NCBI GenBank assembly: GCA_016234495.1
Contig: JACRBI010000043.1
Span: 1 to 64,000, forward strand
DNA length: 64,000 nucleotides
From: Chloroflexota bacterium
GTDB lineage: Bacteria > Chloroflexota > Anaerolineae > Anaerolineales > Villigracilaceae
Direction: 5' to 3'
Shown here: in pieces, positions 1 through 8,273 of the stretch
How positions within the stretch are numbered: position 1 is the first letter of the stretch
Layout: each line of letters begins with the position of its first letter
Notes under the pieces: model-generated
The model's database searches: none
The model's input: only the letters and a program-made list of their open reading frames with translations
Told to the model about the DNA's origin: nothing
Program-made: the position numbers and the translations under genes

Positions 1-102
1 CGCAAACAGCGAATAAGCTCGCTCGCTATCCATGAGAATCTCATGGTTGCAGTCGGAGAGATCAAAAATATAATGCTCTCCCAATTTCAAAGTCACGTTC
101 AC
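1..102 (-). CDS. speD: S-adenosylmethionine decarboxylase-like protein, 5' end only
   Basis: A reading frame opens at a GTG (102) and runs off the left edge after 34 codons. GGAGG at 108-112 sits 5 nt upstream, a good ribosome-binding site. The N-terminus has the pattern G-x-H-x3-D-L-x2-C-x4-L-x-D, as in bacterial SpeD proenzymes, which make decarboxylated SAM for spermidine synthesis. The self-cleavage serine and the rest of the protein lie outside the window, so the call rests on this short pattern alone. It diverges from the MBL-fold gene to its right. Confidence 0.5.
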   Translation of the reverse strand, partial: MNVTLKLGEHYIFDLSDCNHEILMDSERAYSLFA

Positions 103-323
103 TCACACCTCCGGGGGTTAAAAAGATAAAGAACCCATTCGGGGACATAAACTTTTTATTTCAACCCGATCCGCAAGATGTTTGCCTTGCGTAACGAATG
201 AAACTGTTCCCGAACAGACTCTGTTGGGGGCATTTATACTATGTAATGGCTGAGTGTCAACCTTTTGCGAGAGCGGATTTTGGAGCACCGACTCTGCCAC
301 TGTTCATCTCATTCAATTTCTGG

Positions 324-335
324 TTAAATGCCTGC
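324..335 (+). promoter_or_regulatory. -10-like element placed for a leaderless mRNA
   Basis: TTAAAT (324-329) is followed by 6 nt and then the ATG at 336. No Shine-Dalgarno sequence is seen before this ATG. The spacing matches other starts in the window (15870, 29928, 51192). The hexamer is only a moderate match to TATAAT. Confidence 0.4.
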
Positions 336-1085
336 ATGACCATTCACCTGCTGAACTGCTTCACCTGCAATGCCCGTATTCCATCTAAAATGAAGACGGG
401 CATGCTTTGCCTGCTCGTTGAAACGGATCAAGGTCCTGTGCTCGTGGATACGGGACTCGGCACGCGCGACTACTCTGACCCAACCTGGTTCACGAATTTT
501 TTTCGCATCATCACCGTCATGCCCTTTGATGTCAGTGAAGCGGCAGTTCGCCAAATCCAAAAACTTGGCTACAAGCCTGAAGACATACAGCACATCATCC
601 TCACCCACATGCACTTTGACCATTGCGGCGGTCTGCCTGATTTTCCGCACGCAAAGGTTCATGTCCACAAGCGCGAATACGAGGCTTTCACTGACAAAAA
701 GATTCTGCACTGGGATGAGTATGCTTATATCCCACGCTATATCGCCCACCAACCTGAATTTAGTCTCTACGATAACGCCAATGAAAAATGGTACGACTTC
801 GCCGCCATTCGTCTGCCGTTTGAGCCTGAGATGTATTTCATACCATTACATGGACATTCACGCGGACATTGCGGTGTGGCAATCAAAGTCGAAAATGGCT
901 GGTTCTTTCATGCGGGGGATGCTGGCGCAGTTTATAACAATGAAACGCCAACGTGGTTAATTAAATTAGTCCTTGGCCCGCACGATCAGCGTCTGCGCCA
1001 ATTTATGCGGGCACATCCTGAAGTATTGGTCACCAACAGCCACATGGTTCCCGAATTCTTCGTTCAGCACAAAGTAATAAGGTAA
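336..1085 (+). CDS. MBL-fold metallo-hydrolase
   Basis: A 249-residue metallo-beta-lactamase fold protein. The zinc motif H-x-H-x-D-H is at residues 91-96 (HMHFDHCGG), and further ligands lie in GHSRGHCG and HAGDAG. The family includes lactonases and other hydrolases; the substrate cannot be told from sequence. An upstream ATG at 198 is in frame, but the extra 46 residues look like translated leader, and the usual family N-terminus begins at MTIHLLNC (336). There is no Shine-Dalgarno site; a -10-like TTAAAT lies 6 nt before the ATG, so translation may be leaderless. It ends 6 nt from the convergent permease gene. Confidence 0.85.
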   Translation: MTIHLLNCFTCNARIPSKMKTGMLCLLVETDQGPVLVDTGLGTRDYSDPTWFTNFFRIITVMPFDVSEAAVRQIQKLGYKPEDIQHIILTHMHFDHCGGLPDFPHAKVHVHKREYEAFTDKKILHWDEYAYIPRYIAHQPEFSLYDNANEKWYDFAAIRLPFEPEMYFIPLHGHSRGHCGVAIKVENGWFFHAGDAGAVYNNETPTWLIKLVLGPHDQRLRQFMRAHPEVLVTNSHMVPEFFVQHKVIR

Positions 1086-1091
1086 AAAAGG

Positions 1092-2429
1092 TTATTCATA
1101 TTTCAAGGCGTTGACGGGAATCATGGTCGCGGCGCGCAAGGCGGGATACAGGCCGGAGAGCATCCCTATCAGCGTGGAAAATATCAAGGCAAAAATGGGC
1201 AGCCAAATGGGCGTATAGACCGCGACACTGGGAGGCGGTCCGCCTTGTTGACTCGCTTGATTCGCCAGAAAAACAATCGCGAGGACATTCATCCCCTGCG
1301 CGGCCAGCCAGCCGATTACGATGCCGCCCAATCCGCCGATGAAGCCAATACCTGCGGCTTCGCCAAGAAAAATAGACAACACATCGCGGTTGGTGGCGCC
1401 GACGGCTTTCATCAAGCCGATCTCGCGCGTGCGTTCGAGGATTGACATCGCCATCGTGTTGGCGATGCCGATCGCAGCGACCAACAATGCGATCGCGCCT
1501 ACACCGCCAAAGATGACCTGCAAGACCACAAAAAAACTATTGATGCCCTGCAAATAGGATTGCGGCGTGATGGCTTGAAACCCCATCGCTGTGATCTGGT
1601 CTGCGATATCGAGAGCTTGATTCGCATCTTCAACTTTGACGATCACCTGACTATAGCCGTCCTTGTTGTAGTTGATGCGCGTTCCGTTCGCCCATTCGTT
1701 CAATGACTTGGTTAATGCCAGAGGCAGGTAGACTGAATAATCCGGTTCGCCGCCTGTCTCATTAAGCACTCCTGCAACACGCAGGCTGATTGTCTTTTTA
1801 GTTTCGTTCCCATTCTGATCGTATTTGAAGACGACCATTGATATTTGCTGATCCATTAAATCAGGCGGAGGCGGCGGTTCCTGTCCGGGACGCTGGCGGG
1901 GGTCATAAAAATTATTGGGGATCATCGACCCGATCACGATTGTCCCCCTCGACAGTGCGGTCACGCCCTGGCTTGCCTCCAACCCAAGGTTGGACAGGTC
2001 GTCGGTTGCGATGCCGATGATGTTCATGCCGCCTTCCAAACGCTGATAGCGAATCACGACGCCCGCATTTAAATAATCACGCGGGATAACAACCTTTACT
2101 CCGGGAATTTCCCGTAACTGTTCAAGGGCTGAGTTTGTGAGCAAGACGGGCTGGTCCAACTGGCTCGAATCCACGGAAACGCCGCCCATCATGAAAGGGC
2201 CGCCGCCTCCGCCAAACCCGCCTCCGTAGGTCGGCATGACATCGATCTGTGTCAGGTCGCCGATGCCATAAAGCGAGTCGGTGGCGCTTTTTTGCAAGCC
2301 GATCGCCAGCGAAACAAGGATGACAACAGCCGATGTGCCGATCACCACACCAATGGCGGTCAGCGCCACGCGCGCTTTTCGGCGGCCGAGGTTGCCAAAG
2401 ATGAGTCGAAACAGATCAATAAATTTCAT
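1092..2429 (-). CDS. ABC transporter permease, MacB/FtsX family
   Basis: A 445-residue permease of the MacB/LolC type: one N-terminal membrane helix (about residues 18-45), a large extracytoplasmic MacB_PCD-like region with a Gly-rich loop near residues 68-80, and a C-terminal FtsX domain with three helices. The segment ILERTREIGLMKAVGA is the characteristic FtsX coupling region. These permeases work with a LolD-like ATPase, here the gene at 4419-5144, to move substrates or transmit force across the membrane rather than import solutes. It starts 11 nt after the TIG-protein gene and is the last gene of this minus-strand unit. No strong ribosome-binding site is seen, so translational coupling is likely. 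Confidence 0.85.
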   Translation of the reverse strand: MKFIDLFRLIFGNLGRRKARVALTAIGVVIGTSAVVILVSLAIGLQKSATDSLYGIGDLTQIDVMPTYGGGFGGGGGPFMMGGVSVDSSQLDQPVLLTNSALEQLREIPGVKVVIPRDYLNAGVVIRYQRLEGGMNIIGIATDDLSNLGLEASQGVTALSRGTIVIGSMIPNNFYDPRQRPGQEPPPPPDLMDQQISMVVFKYDQNGNETKKTISLRVAGVLNETGGEPDYSVYLPLALTKSLNEWANGTRINYNKDGYSQVIVKVEDANQALDIADQITAMGFQAITPQSYLQGINSFFVVLQVIFGGVGAIALLVAAIGIANTMAMSILERTREIGLMKAVGATNRDVLSIFLGEAAGIGFIGGLGGIVIGWLAAQGMNVLAIVFLANQASQQGGPPPSVAVYTPIWLPIFALIFSTLIGMLSGLYPALRAATMIPVNALKYE

Positions 2430-2440
2430 GGGATTGCCAG

Positions 2441-4153
2441 CTACCCTTTACCGCCGCCACCCGCGGGAATCGGAATCACCTGTTCTTCAGGAATCGGTTC
2501 GCTGATTCCGCCGCCGGAATCCGGCGCAGCAGAATCAAGCCCAAGCACGCCAAGGATGAATCGCCAGACTTTATGGAAAAACGACTCCTCTTCAACGATG
2601 ATCTCTCCGCCGCCGCCACCCATTGACGGGTCAAGCGATGGGTCAATAAAAACTTCTTCAATAGTGAGTTCCAAAGTTTTAGTAACGATGCGCGGCTGAT
2701 TGAAATCGTCAGTGTAATCAATGGTGATCGCCAACTCCAAAGGTCCGGCGGCGTCCGGGAACACGGTCGAGTCAAAGGTGAAGTATCCGCCTGGGTCGAG
2801 CGACCCAACCAAAGTCGAGGAAGGATCGAGCGTTCCACCCGTCGCTTCGATGGTCATGCTGCCCAAAACGGAAGTCCGCTTGCCGAGGTTTACAACTTGA
2901 ATCGGCAGCGCGCCGGGTTGCCCCGCAAAAAACGGGTCGGGCGGACGATAAAAACTGATGTCTAAATTTGGCAGGCTATAAACAAGCAGGGTGATGACCT
3001 GGTCATCGTTCACCACTTCGCCATTTTTATTGACGTACGAAAAACTGATCTTCATCGGGTATGCGCCCGGCGTGGTGGATACGTTCACGATCAGGTTTTG
3101 CGTCACTTGCAATGCGCCGCCCGCGTCAAGGTCACCGAGCGACTGGATGTTCGAAGTTCCAACCGGCGCGAAATTCGTAAATTCGCCACTGCCGCCTGAA
3201 GTGCCGCCCGCTTGTGGAGTGCCTCCGCCTGACCCGGATGAGCCTCCGCCCACGATCATGGTGACACGCTTCGCGGTGGTGTTGCCCATGTTCTGGACTG
3301 TCATGCCGAGTTGGAATTGATCGCCGGGTTGGAGCGGGTCCACCGTCGACGCGTAGCTGGTGATGACCAATTGGGCAGTGTTCACGCCTGTGGGAGTGGC
3401 CGTCGGGTAGGCCACGCCCCCGCTGGTTGATTCGGCTTTGACCGGGGCAGTGAGCGTGAATTTATCTGAATACGCGGCGCCCTTGTCATCATAGTAAGTT
3501 AAAGTCACATCAATTGTGACAAATGTTTTTCCGGCCAATGATCCTTGCGAGATAAATCTCTGATCCACGCCAACACCACCGCCCGGAAGGACATTGCCCA
3601 GCACAGCCACCCCGCCGGTTTCCAGTGGGATCAGGTCAGGCGATGTGAAAACTGCCTGAACATTGAATGCAGTAGAACTGCCGGCGTTATTAAAATTCAC
3701 CGTGTATTTGAAAGATTTGTTCGAGGAGATCTGTTTATCGCTCGCCCCGGAGGATGATACTCTCATCTGCGGACGAGAAAATGGAGGGGGCGTTGAAGTT
3801 GCTGTGGGGGGAACAACAACTGGGGCGGTCACACTTAAAGCAACTGAAGTCAGCAGAGCGCCACCGTTCATTGAAACAGTAATCGTATGTGAGCCTACGG
3901 CAACACCTGCCGGGATTGTGGCAGTCAGCGTTTGATCGTTTAAAAAAGAAGTGGTCAAAGCAGAGCCATCCATCAAAACAACTGCCGTATTGTCAAAGCC
4001 AATTCCCGCAACTGTAATTGTGTTTGCGACATCATTAACAATACTAGCCGGCGTAACTGAAATAACATCCGCCGCATAAACCGGCGTGACCCACCCAGAC
4101 AAAAGTATCAATACAAGAAGCAGTGAAACAAAATATTTATTTTGAAATTTCAT
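2441..4153 (-). CDS. Secreted protein with TIG/IPT-like and CARDB-like domains
   Basis: A 570-residue exported protein. The signal peptide (about residues 1-27) ends at an A-x-A-type site (PVYA). Residues of about 28-115 resemble an IPT/TIG immunoglobulin fold; a short Pro/Thr linker follows, then repeated beta-rich segments like CARDB or NEW3 modules and a Gly-rich stretch. The C-terminus is acidic and then Gly-rich, without a sorting signal. The start at 4153 is preferred over the ATG at 4165 because GGGAG stands at the right distance. Lying between an ABC ATPase and a MacB-like permease, it may be their extracytoplasmic partner, the place held by MacA-type adaptors elsewhere. That role is inferred only from position. 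Confidence 0.75.
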   Translation of the reverse strand: MKFQNKYFVSLLLVLILLSGWVTPVYAADVISVTPASIVNDVANTITVAGIGFDNTAVVLMDGSALTTSFLNDQTLTATIPAGVAVGSHTITVSMNGGALLTSVALSVTAPVVVPPTATSTPPPFSRPQMRVSSSGASDKQISSNKSFKYTVNFNNAGSSTAFNVQAVFTSPDLIPLETGGVAVLGNVLPGGGVGVDQRFISQGSLAGKTFVTIDVTLTYYDDKGAAYSDKFTLTAPVKAESTSGGVAYPTATPTGVNTAQLVITSYASTVDPLQPGDQFQLGMTVQNMGNTTAKRVTMIVGGGSSGSGGGTPQAGGTSGGSGEFTNFAPVGTSNIQSLGDLDAGGALQVTQNLIVNVSTTPGAYPMKISFSYVNKNGEVVNDDQVITLLVYSLPNLDISFYRPPDPFFAGQPGALPIQVVNLGKRTSVLGSMTIEATGGTLDPSSTLVGSLDPGGYFTFDSTVFPDAAGPLELAITIDYTDDFNQPRIVTKTLELTIEEVFIDPSLDPSMGGGGGEIIVEEESFFHKVWRFILGVLGLDSAAPDSGGGISEPIPEEQVIPIPAGGGGKG

Positions 4154-4253
4154 TCGATCTCCCATTACAAATCTTCCGTAGGTCAGGTTTTATGCTCTGT
4201 AAATAATTAACTTCCCGTGACACTTGCGTCGCGCTTTCGCGGCCAGTGCGGTG

Positions 4254-4382
4254 TGTCGTTGCGAGCCGCCGTTCTCCCTGGCACCGCCCGCCAGGGCAGG
4301 TGTGGTTTTTGGCGGCGAAGCAATCTCCGTTTTAGCGAGGGGATTGCTTCGGGCGAAGAGCAGGAGCGCCCTCGCAACGACA
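4254..4382. repeat. Nested inverted repeat, GTCGTTGCGAG family
   Basis: TGTCGTTGCGAG (4254-4265) is perfectly inverted at 4371-4382. Inside it GAAGCAATCTCC (4317-4328) is inverted with one mismatch at 4339-4350. This nested form matches a dispersed intergenic palindrome type seen in many bacterial genomes. It occupies most of the 265-nt gap between the ABC ATPase and TIG genes, which otherwise holds no gene. Confidence 0.8.
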
Positions 4383-4387
4383 TGGTT

Positions 4388-4406
4388 GGCGGGTTACAAA
4401 CCCGCC
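4388..4406. repeat. Palindrome GGCGGGTT-n3-AACCCGCC
   Basis: An 8-bp perfect stem with a 3-nt loop, followed by CTAC. The same unit recurs at 35595-35613 and 44605-44623, each time in intergenic DNA. Confidence 0.85.
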
Positions 4407-4418
4407 CTACAATTCACT

Positions 4419-5144
4419 TTACTCACTGCCAGCCGGAGCCGCTTCCAACGTGGCAGATTTATATTCTTCCTCGCTAACCACGTGACCATCCAGCAGGAAT
4501 ATTTTATTCGTGGCGAAACGCGTCATGCGCGGATCGTGAGTCACGACCAGCACCGTCCGCCCGGAGCGGTGAAGGTCGGAGAGCAGCTGCATGACTGCAA
4601 TACCGCTGACGGTGTCAAGGTTGCCGGTCGGTTCATCAGCCAGGATCAGGCTTGGGTTGTTGACCAGCGCGCGGGCAACCGCGACCCGCTGTTGTTGTCC
4701 GCCTGAAAGCTCTGTTGGGCGGTGATGACTGCGATCTGCCAGCCCGACCTGCTCCAATAATTTGCGGGATTTTTCGCTGCGCTCCCCGACGGGCGTGCCG
4801 GTGAACTGCATCGGAAAGGCAACATTTTCAAGGGCATTCATGCTTGCGATCAAATTATAGGATTGAAAAATAAAGCCCATCGTGCGGCGGCGGAAAAGCG
4901 CCAGCGCATTTTCATCCATTTGATCGAGCCGTTCGTCACTGATCAAAATCTCGCCGGAGGTCGAACGATCCAACCCTCCGAGCAGATAAAGCAGACTACT
5001 TTTGCCCGATCCCGATGGTCCCATGACGACCGTGAAGGTGTGAGCATCAATATCCAGATCAACGCCGTCCAACGCGCGGACGATTGCCCCGCCCATTTGG
5101 TAGTGTTTTGTCAAGCCCCTGACGCGAATTAAAGGGGAAGTCAT
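4419..5144 (-). CDS. ABC transporter ATP-binding protein, LolD/MacB type
   Basis: A 241-residue ATPase with Walker [10 protein letters not shown] (near residue 42), a Q-loop (FQSYNLI), signature [15 protein letters not shown] and Walker [13 protein letters not shown]. These are typical of the LolD/MacB/FtsE group that pairs with FtsX-fold permeases. Its ATG overlaps the TGA of the Yip1 gene (ATGA, 5141-5144), which implies coupled translation. The partner permease is most likely the gene at 1092-2429. The C-terminal about 20 residues are not conserved. Confidence 0.9.
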   Translation of the reverse strand: MTSPLIRVRGLTKHYQMGGAIVRALDGVDLDIDAHTFTVVMGPSGSGKSSLLYLLGGLDRSTSGEILISDERLDQMDENALALFRRRTMGFIFQSYNLIASMNALENVAFPMQFTGTPVGERSEKSRKLLEQVGLADRSHHRPTELSGGQQQRVAVARALVNNPSLILADEPTGNLDTVSGIAVMQLLSDLHRSGRTVLVVTHDPRMTRFATNKIFLLDGHVVSEEEYKSATLEAAPAGSE

Positions 5145-5893
5145 AATCCTTGAGTGGCCATTCCGCCAATGTTTGAAACCAATGAGCCAAGCCCAGCCTG
5201 CGCCAGCAACAGGATTAGGAGGATAATGACCACACCTGTTATGGACTTATTCCTTGAGAGGCCGTCGGAGATCCCAAAACCGATAACCAGAAGGACGGCA
5301 CTCCACAGGAAAAACAAGTCCACACGCGACAGGATTTGCGAAGCAAATACCGCGCCGCCCGCAAACCCGGAAAGTCCCGGGCTGACAATTGCATGGCCGG
5401 CAAGCAGCATATAGACTACCCGCAGCAGGTCTCGCACAACGAAAGGCAGGTATGCCCAACCGACAACATTTAATGCTGTGCTCATCGAGCCACGCCCGCC
5501 TAACAACGTCGAGCCGAGATGCAGGACGCCGCTTAATATCAGCCAGCCAAGCCAAAGCGCCACCAGCGTTGAAACGAGCGGCATGACATAAACAAATACC
5601 GGGCCTTGTGTGGCTTGCTGTGCCTGCATGTAATTATTCTGCATGTCCGGAGTCCAGTATTGCCAATCTGGCGGAAGTGGGATTTCGCCCATCATGGCGG
5701 CGCGTGAGGTTAAATATCCGCTGACGATCACGCTGAGCAGGGTGGAAAAGCTTAATGTCAACATGGGAGTCAACCACGAGGAGCCGGTCTCGCCCGCGAT
5801 CTCTGTGAATGTCCGCTGAGGCTGAAACAGCGCTGTGAGCGTCCGCGCAAAATTTAATTTTCTGGATGGTCTCGATGAATTTATGTCAGTCAT
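5141..5893 (-). CDS. Yip1-family membrane protein
   Basis: About 250 residues with a short basic cytoplasmic N-terminus and five to six hydrophobic helices. The segment LFQPQRTFTEIAG followed by membrane helices and a Gly-rich loop (LGGRGSMSTALNVVGWAYLP) is typical of bacterial Yip1-domain proteins, whose function is poorly known. It is the first gene of a minus-strand unit with an ABC ATPase and, after a repeat-filled gap, the TIG protein and permease. Three in-frame ATGs (5959, 5932, 5893) are possible; 5893 is chosen because the family signal begins soon after it. Confidence 0.7.
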   Translation of the reverse strand: MTDINSSRPSRKLNFARTLTALFQPQRTFTEIAGETGSSWLTPMLTLSFSTLLSVIVSGYLTSRAAMMGEIPLPPDWQYWTPDMQNNYMQAQQATQGPVFVYVMPLVSTLVALWLGWLILSGVLHLGSTLLGGRGSMSTALNVVGWAYLPFVVRDLLRVVYMLLAGHAIVSPGLSGFAGGAVFASQILSRVDLFFLWSAVLLVIGFGISDGLSRNKSITGVVIILLILLLAQAGLGSLVSNIGGMATQGL

Positions 5894-5971
5894 AGTTTTT
5901 TTCCAGTGAAAAGGGTTAAAAAATTCTATCATGCTTTCCAAAATCAAGACTCGTGACAATTAACGAAAAAA

Positions 5972-5993
5972 CGGCTGGGAATGTTCCCAGCCG
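5972..5993 (-). terminator. Rho-independent terminator
   Basis: A 10-bp perfect stem (CGGCTGGGAA / TTCCCAGCCG) with a 2-nt loop, followed on the minus strand by a T run. It lies 137 nt past the end of the PIG-L gene. The stretch between (5994-6129) has two small hairpins (GCAACGT/ACGTTGC at 6003-6029 and AACGCGA/TCGCGTT near 6060-6077) and no ORF. Confidence 0.75.
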
Positions 5994-6129
5994 CCGAGTA
6001 GCGCAACGTGCTTTATGGCAAGACGTTGCAAATTAACAAATTAAACCGAAGATCTTTTTTAACGCGAATTTCGCGTTACAGGTTTTTGTTAGAGTAATTT
6101 GGAAAAGTTCAAAATCTTGCAGTACAGAA

Positions 6130-6972
6130 TTAAATATCGAACAAGTCACTCCGGCGACGGAACGTCTCGCTGACCGGCGGATGAGCCCGCATGTAATCTT
6201 CGCGCTCGCCGAAAAGCCGGGTGACAAATCCCATCAGTCCGCGCCGCATCTGCATCCCGCCCTGCGAGGCATGGGCGGCGCTGGCCCGGCTCTTGGCCTC
6301 CGCCACCGACTGCACATTCAAGCGGACATGCACGGGGAAATCCACGTCGGCGAGCTCCTTCAAGTTGATGTCGCCATTGCGGCCAAACTTTGCCGGGTCT
6401 TTGCCGAAGAGCGGCATCAGGCGGGTAGCGACCTTCAGGAATCCGCGTGGAAAGACCTGAAAGTAAAGCGCTTGCGGCTTGAAAGGCGAACCAGCCTGCG
6501 GGTGGAACGATTCGTCGTCTGCATTTGCGAAGGCCAGCACAGTCGCCTTGTGGATGTGGATATGGTCGGGGTGTTTGTATCCGCCGATCGGGTCAAAGGT
6601 GAGAACCACAGCAGGTTTCAACTCGCGGATATATTTCACGACGCGGCCTGCCACCTCTTCGATGGGAGCGTTGATCTGCGCGTCGGGATGCTGATTGGCT
6701 TCCATGCCGGGCATGCCAGAATCACGGTAGCCAAGGAAAAATACATCCTTCAAGCCAAGCTCCTTGGCGGCGTTCATCAATTCAGCGGTGCGCATTTCGG
6801 CAGTATCCTTGAAACCATTCAAGTGGATTTCATCCACGGTGCCGGCTTCGCCGCGTGTAGCGCAGACGTAATACACGTCATAGCCCTTGCTGGCATACAG
6901 CGCGAGCGTGCCGCCCAAGCCAAAAGATTCATCGTCGGGGTGCGCCAGAACTGCCAATAAAGTTTTTGTCAT
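6130..6972 (-). CDS. PIG-L/LmbE-family deacetylase
   Basis: A 280-residue zinc deacetylase. The metal motif A-H-P-D-D-E occupies residues 10-15, and the second His motif is in GYKHPDHIHIH near residue 138. The family removes N-acetyl groups from GlcNAc-type substrates (MshB and Mca in mycothiol, BshB in bacillithiol metabolism, PIG-L). No other thiol-pathway gene is nearby, so the substrate is unknown; adjacency to metB is only suggestive of sulfur metabolism. GAGG lies a few bases before the ATG. The gene diverges from metB across a strong inverted repeat. Confidence 0.85.
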   Translation of the reverse strand: MTKTLLAVLAHPDDESFGLGGTLALYASKGYDVYYVCATRGEAGTVDEIHLNGFKDTAEMRTAELMNAAKELGLKDVFFLGYRDSGMPGMEANQHPDAQINAPIEEVAGRVVKYIRELKPAVVLTFDPIGGYKHPDHIHIHKATVLAFANADDESFHPQAGSPFKPQALYFQVFPRGFLKVATRLMPLFGKDPAKFGRNGDINLKELADVDFPVHVRLNVQSVAEAKSRASAAHASQGGMQMRRGLMGFVTRLFGEREDYMRAHPPVSETFRRRSDLFDI

Positions 6973-7004
6973 TGTTTCCTCGTTTACGAAGTTATACCCA
7001 TCAC

Positions 7005-7053
7005 GGTCACAAATTGCGTCTTTTCTCTCTATGGAAAACGCAATTTGTGACCG
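7005..7053. repeat. Inverted repeat GGTCACAAATTGCG in a divergent promoter region
   Basis: A perfect 14-bp inverted repeat (7005-7018 and 7040-7053) flanked by ATACCC and GGGTAT. It lies between the PIG-L and metB genes, just upstream of the metB -10 box. A shorter version, CGGTCAC/GTGACCG, stands in the same kind of place at 27378-27433. Confidence 0.75.
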
Positions 7054-7062
7054 AGGGTATTA

Positions 7063-7068
7063 TATAAT
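7063..7068 (+). promoter_or_regulatory. metB -10 box
   Basis: A perfect TATAAT 66 nt before the metB start codon and immediately beyond the GGTCAC repeat. No good -35 hexamer is visible; that position falls within the right arm of the repeat. Confidence 0.55.
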
Positions 7069-7134
7069 CCAATTGTAATTTACCGGGTAATGACGCAGTA
7101 TGAAAATCGAACTTTACTTCCCAAAGGAGCAGAC

Positions 7135-8271
7135 ATGAAATTTGAAACTCTCGCAATCCACGCAGGTCAGGAGCCCGACCCAAACAACGGCGCGGTGATG
7201 ACGCCCGTTTACCTCACATCCACTTATATGCAGGATGGAATTGGCAAGCCGCGGCAGGGATATGAATATTCTCGCACACTGAATCCTACGCGCAAGGCAT
7301 TGCAGGACTGTCTCGCGGGTCTTGAAAACGGGAACTGGGGGCTGGCCTTTGCTTCAGGCATGGCAGCCACCGACACAGTTTTGCGGATGCTTGCGAGCGG
7401 AGACCATGTTGTAGCCGGTAACGATGTCTACGGCGGAACCTTCCGCCTCTTCGACAAAATCCTGCGCCGCTTCGGCCTGGACTTTACATTTGCCGACACA
7501 ACCGACCCGGAGAATCTCGCCGAGGCATTAACCCCGTCCACACGGATCGTGTGGCTGGAGACTCCCACCAATCCCCTGCTGGCTGTGACGGACATCCGCG
7601 CGGTTGCAGAGATCGTGAAAGCGCATCCGAACAAGCCGCTGTTGGTCGTGGACAATACCTTCGCCACGCCATATCTCCAACGTCCGCTGGAATTGGGAGC
7701 GGACTTGGTCGTTCATTCGATGACAAAATATCTTGGCGGACATTCAGATGTGGTCGGCGGCGCGATTGTCGGCAGGGATAAAGAACTTGGCGAGAAGCTG
7801 GCTTATTTACAAAATGCCATCGGCGGGATTCAAGGCCCGATGGATTCATTCCTTGTCCTGCGTGGAATTAAAACTTTACCCATCCGCATGGATCGTCACG
7901 CACAGAACGCGGAAAAGATCGTGGCGTTTCTGGAGAGGCAGAAAAATGTCAAACGGCTGATCTACCCATTTCACGAGAGCCACCCGCAGGTCCAGATTGC
8001 GAAGCGGCAAATGCTCAATGGCGGGGGAATGATCTCGTTCGTAATGAAAGATGGGAGGGACGCCGCTGTGCGGGTGGCGGAATCCACAAAAATATTTACG
8101 CTGGCAGAATCGCTCGGCGGAGTCGAATCGCTGATCGAAGTGCCGGCGGCGATGACGCATTTATCGGTGGTCGGCTCGGTGCTAGAAGTTGACCCGGGAC
8201 TCGTGCGGCTTTCGGTTGGAATTGAAAATGTGGATGACCTGCTCGCGGATTTGGAGCAGGCTTTGAAATAA
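7135..8271 (+). CDS. metB: Cystathionine gamma-synthase/lyase family, PLP enzyme
   Basis: A 378-residue Cys/Met-metabolism PLP enzyme. The Schiff-base lysine is K198 in SMTKYLGGHS, the same position as in E. coli MetB, and the substrate-binding Y-S-R (near residue 47) and LETPTNP motifs are present. Gamma-synthase, gamma-lyase and O-acylhomoserine sulfhydrylase activities cannot be told apart with confidence; the symbol is a best guess. The start at 7135 is chosen over 7090 because AAAGGAG (7123-7129) precedes it and the family N-terminus (F-x-T-x-A-I-H-A-G) follows. Its end lies 2 nt from the convergent SpoIIE gene. Confidence 0.85.
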   Translation: MKFETLAIHAGQEPDPNNGAVMTPVYLTSTYMQDGIGKPRQGYEYSRTLNPTRKALQDCLAGLENGNWGLAFASGMAATDTVLRMLASGDHVVAGNDVYGGTFRLFDKILRRFGLDFTFADTTDPENLAEALTPSTRIVWLETPTNPLLAVTDIRAVAEIVKAHPNKPLLVVDNTFATPYLQRPLELGADLVVHSMTKYLGGHSDVVGGAIVGRDKELGEKLAYLQNAIGGIQGPMDSFLVLRGIKTLPIRMDRHAQNAEKIVAFLERQKNVKRLIYPFHESHPQVQIAKRQMLNGGGMISFVMKDGRDAAVRVAESTKIFTLAESLGGVESLIEVPAAMTHLSVVGSVLEVDPGLVRLSVGIENVDDLLADLEQALK

Positions 8272-8273
8272 AT

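Noticed and set aside
198-335. N-terminal extension of the MBL-fold protein from the ATG at 198
   Set aside because: No family similarity in the extra 46 residues. The conserved N-terminus and the -10 spacing both support 336.
324-752. 142-residue minus-strand ORF opposite the MBL gene
   Set aside because: A shadow of the coding strand in a GC-rich gene; no ribosome-binding site or family.
4217-4706. Plus-strand ORFs of 86 and 160 residues
   Set aside because: They read the nested palindrome and the antisense strand of the ABC ATPase gene; no start signals.
7069-7134. A SAM or other riboswitch before metB
   Set aside because: The leader after the -10 box is only about 60 nt, without the needed stems.
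6130-8271. A mycothiol or bacillithiol gene cluster
   Set aside because: Only the PIG-L deacetylase could belong; no glycosyltransferase or ligase partner is present.
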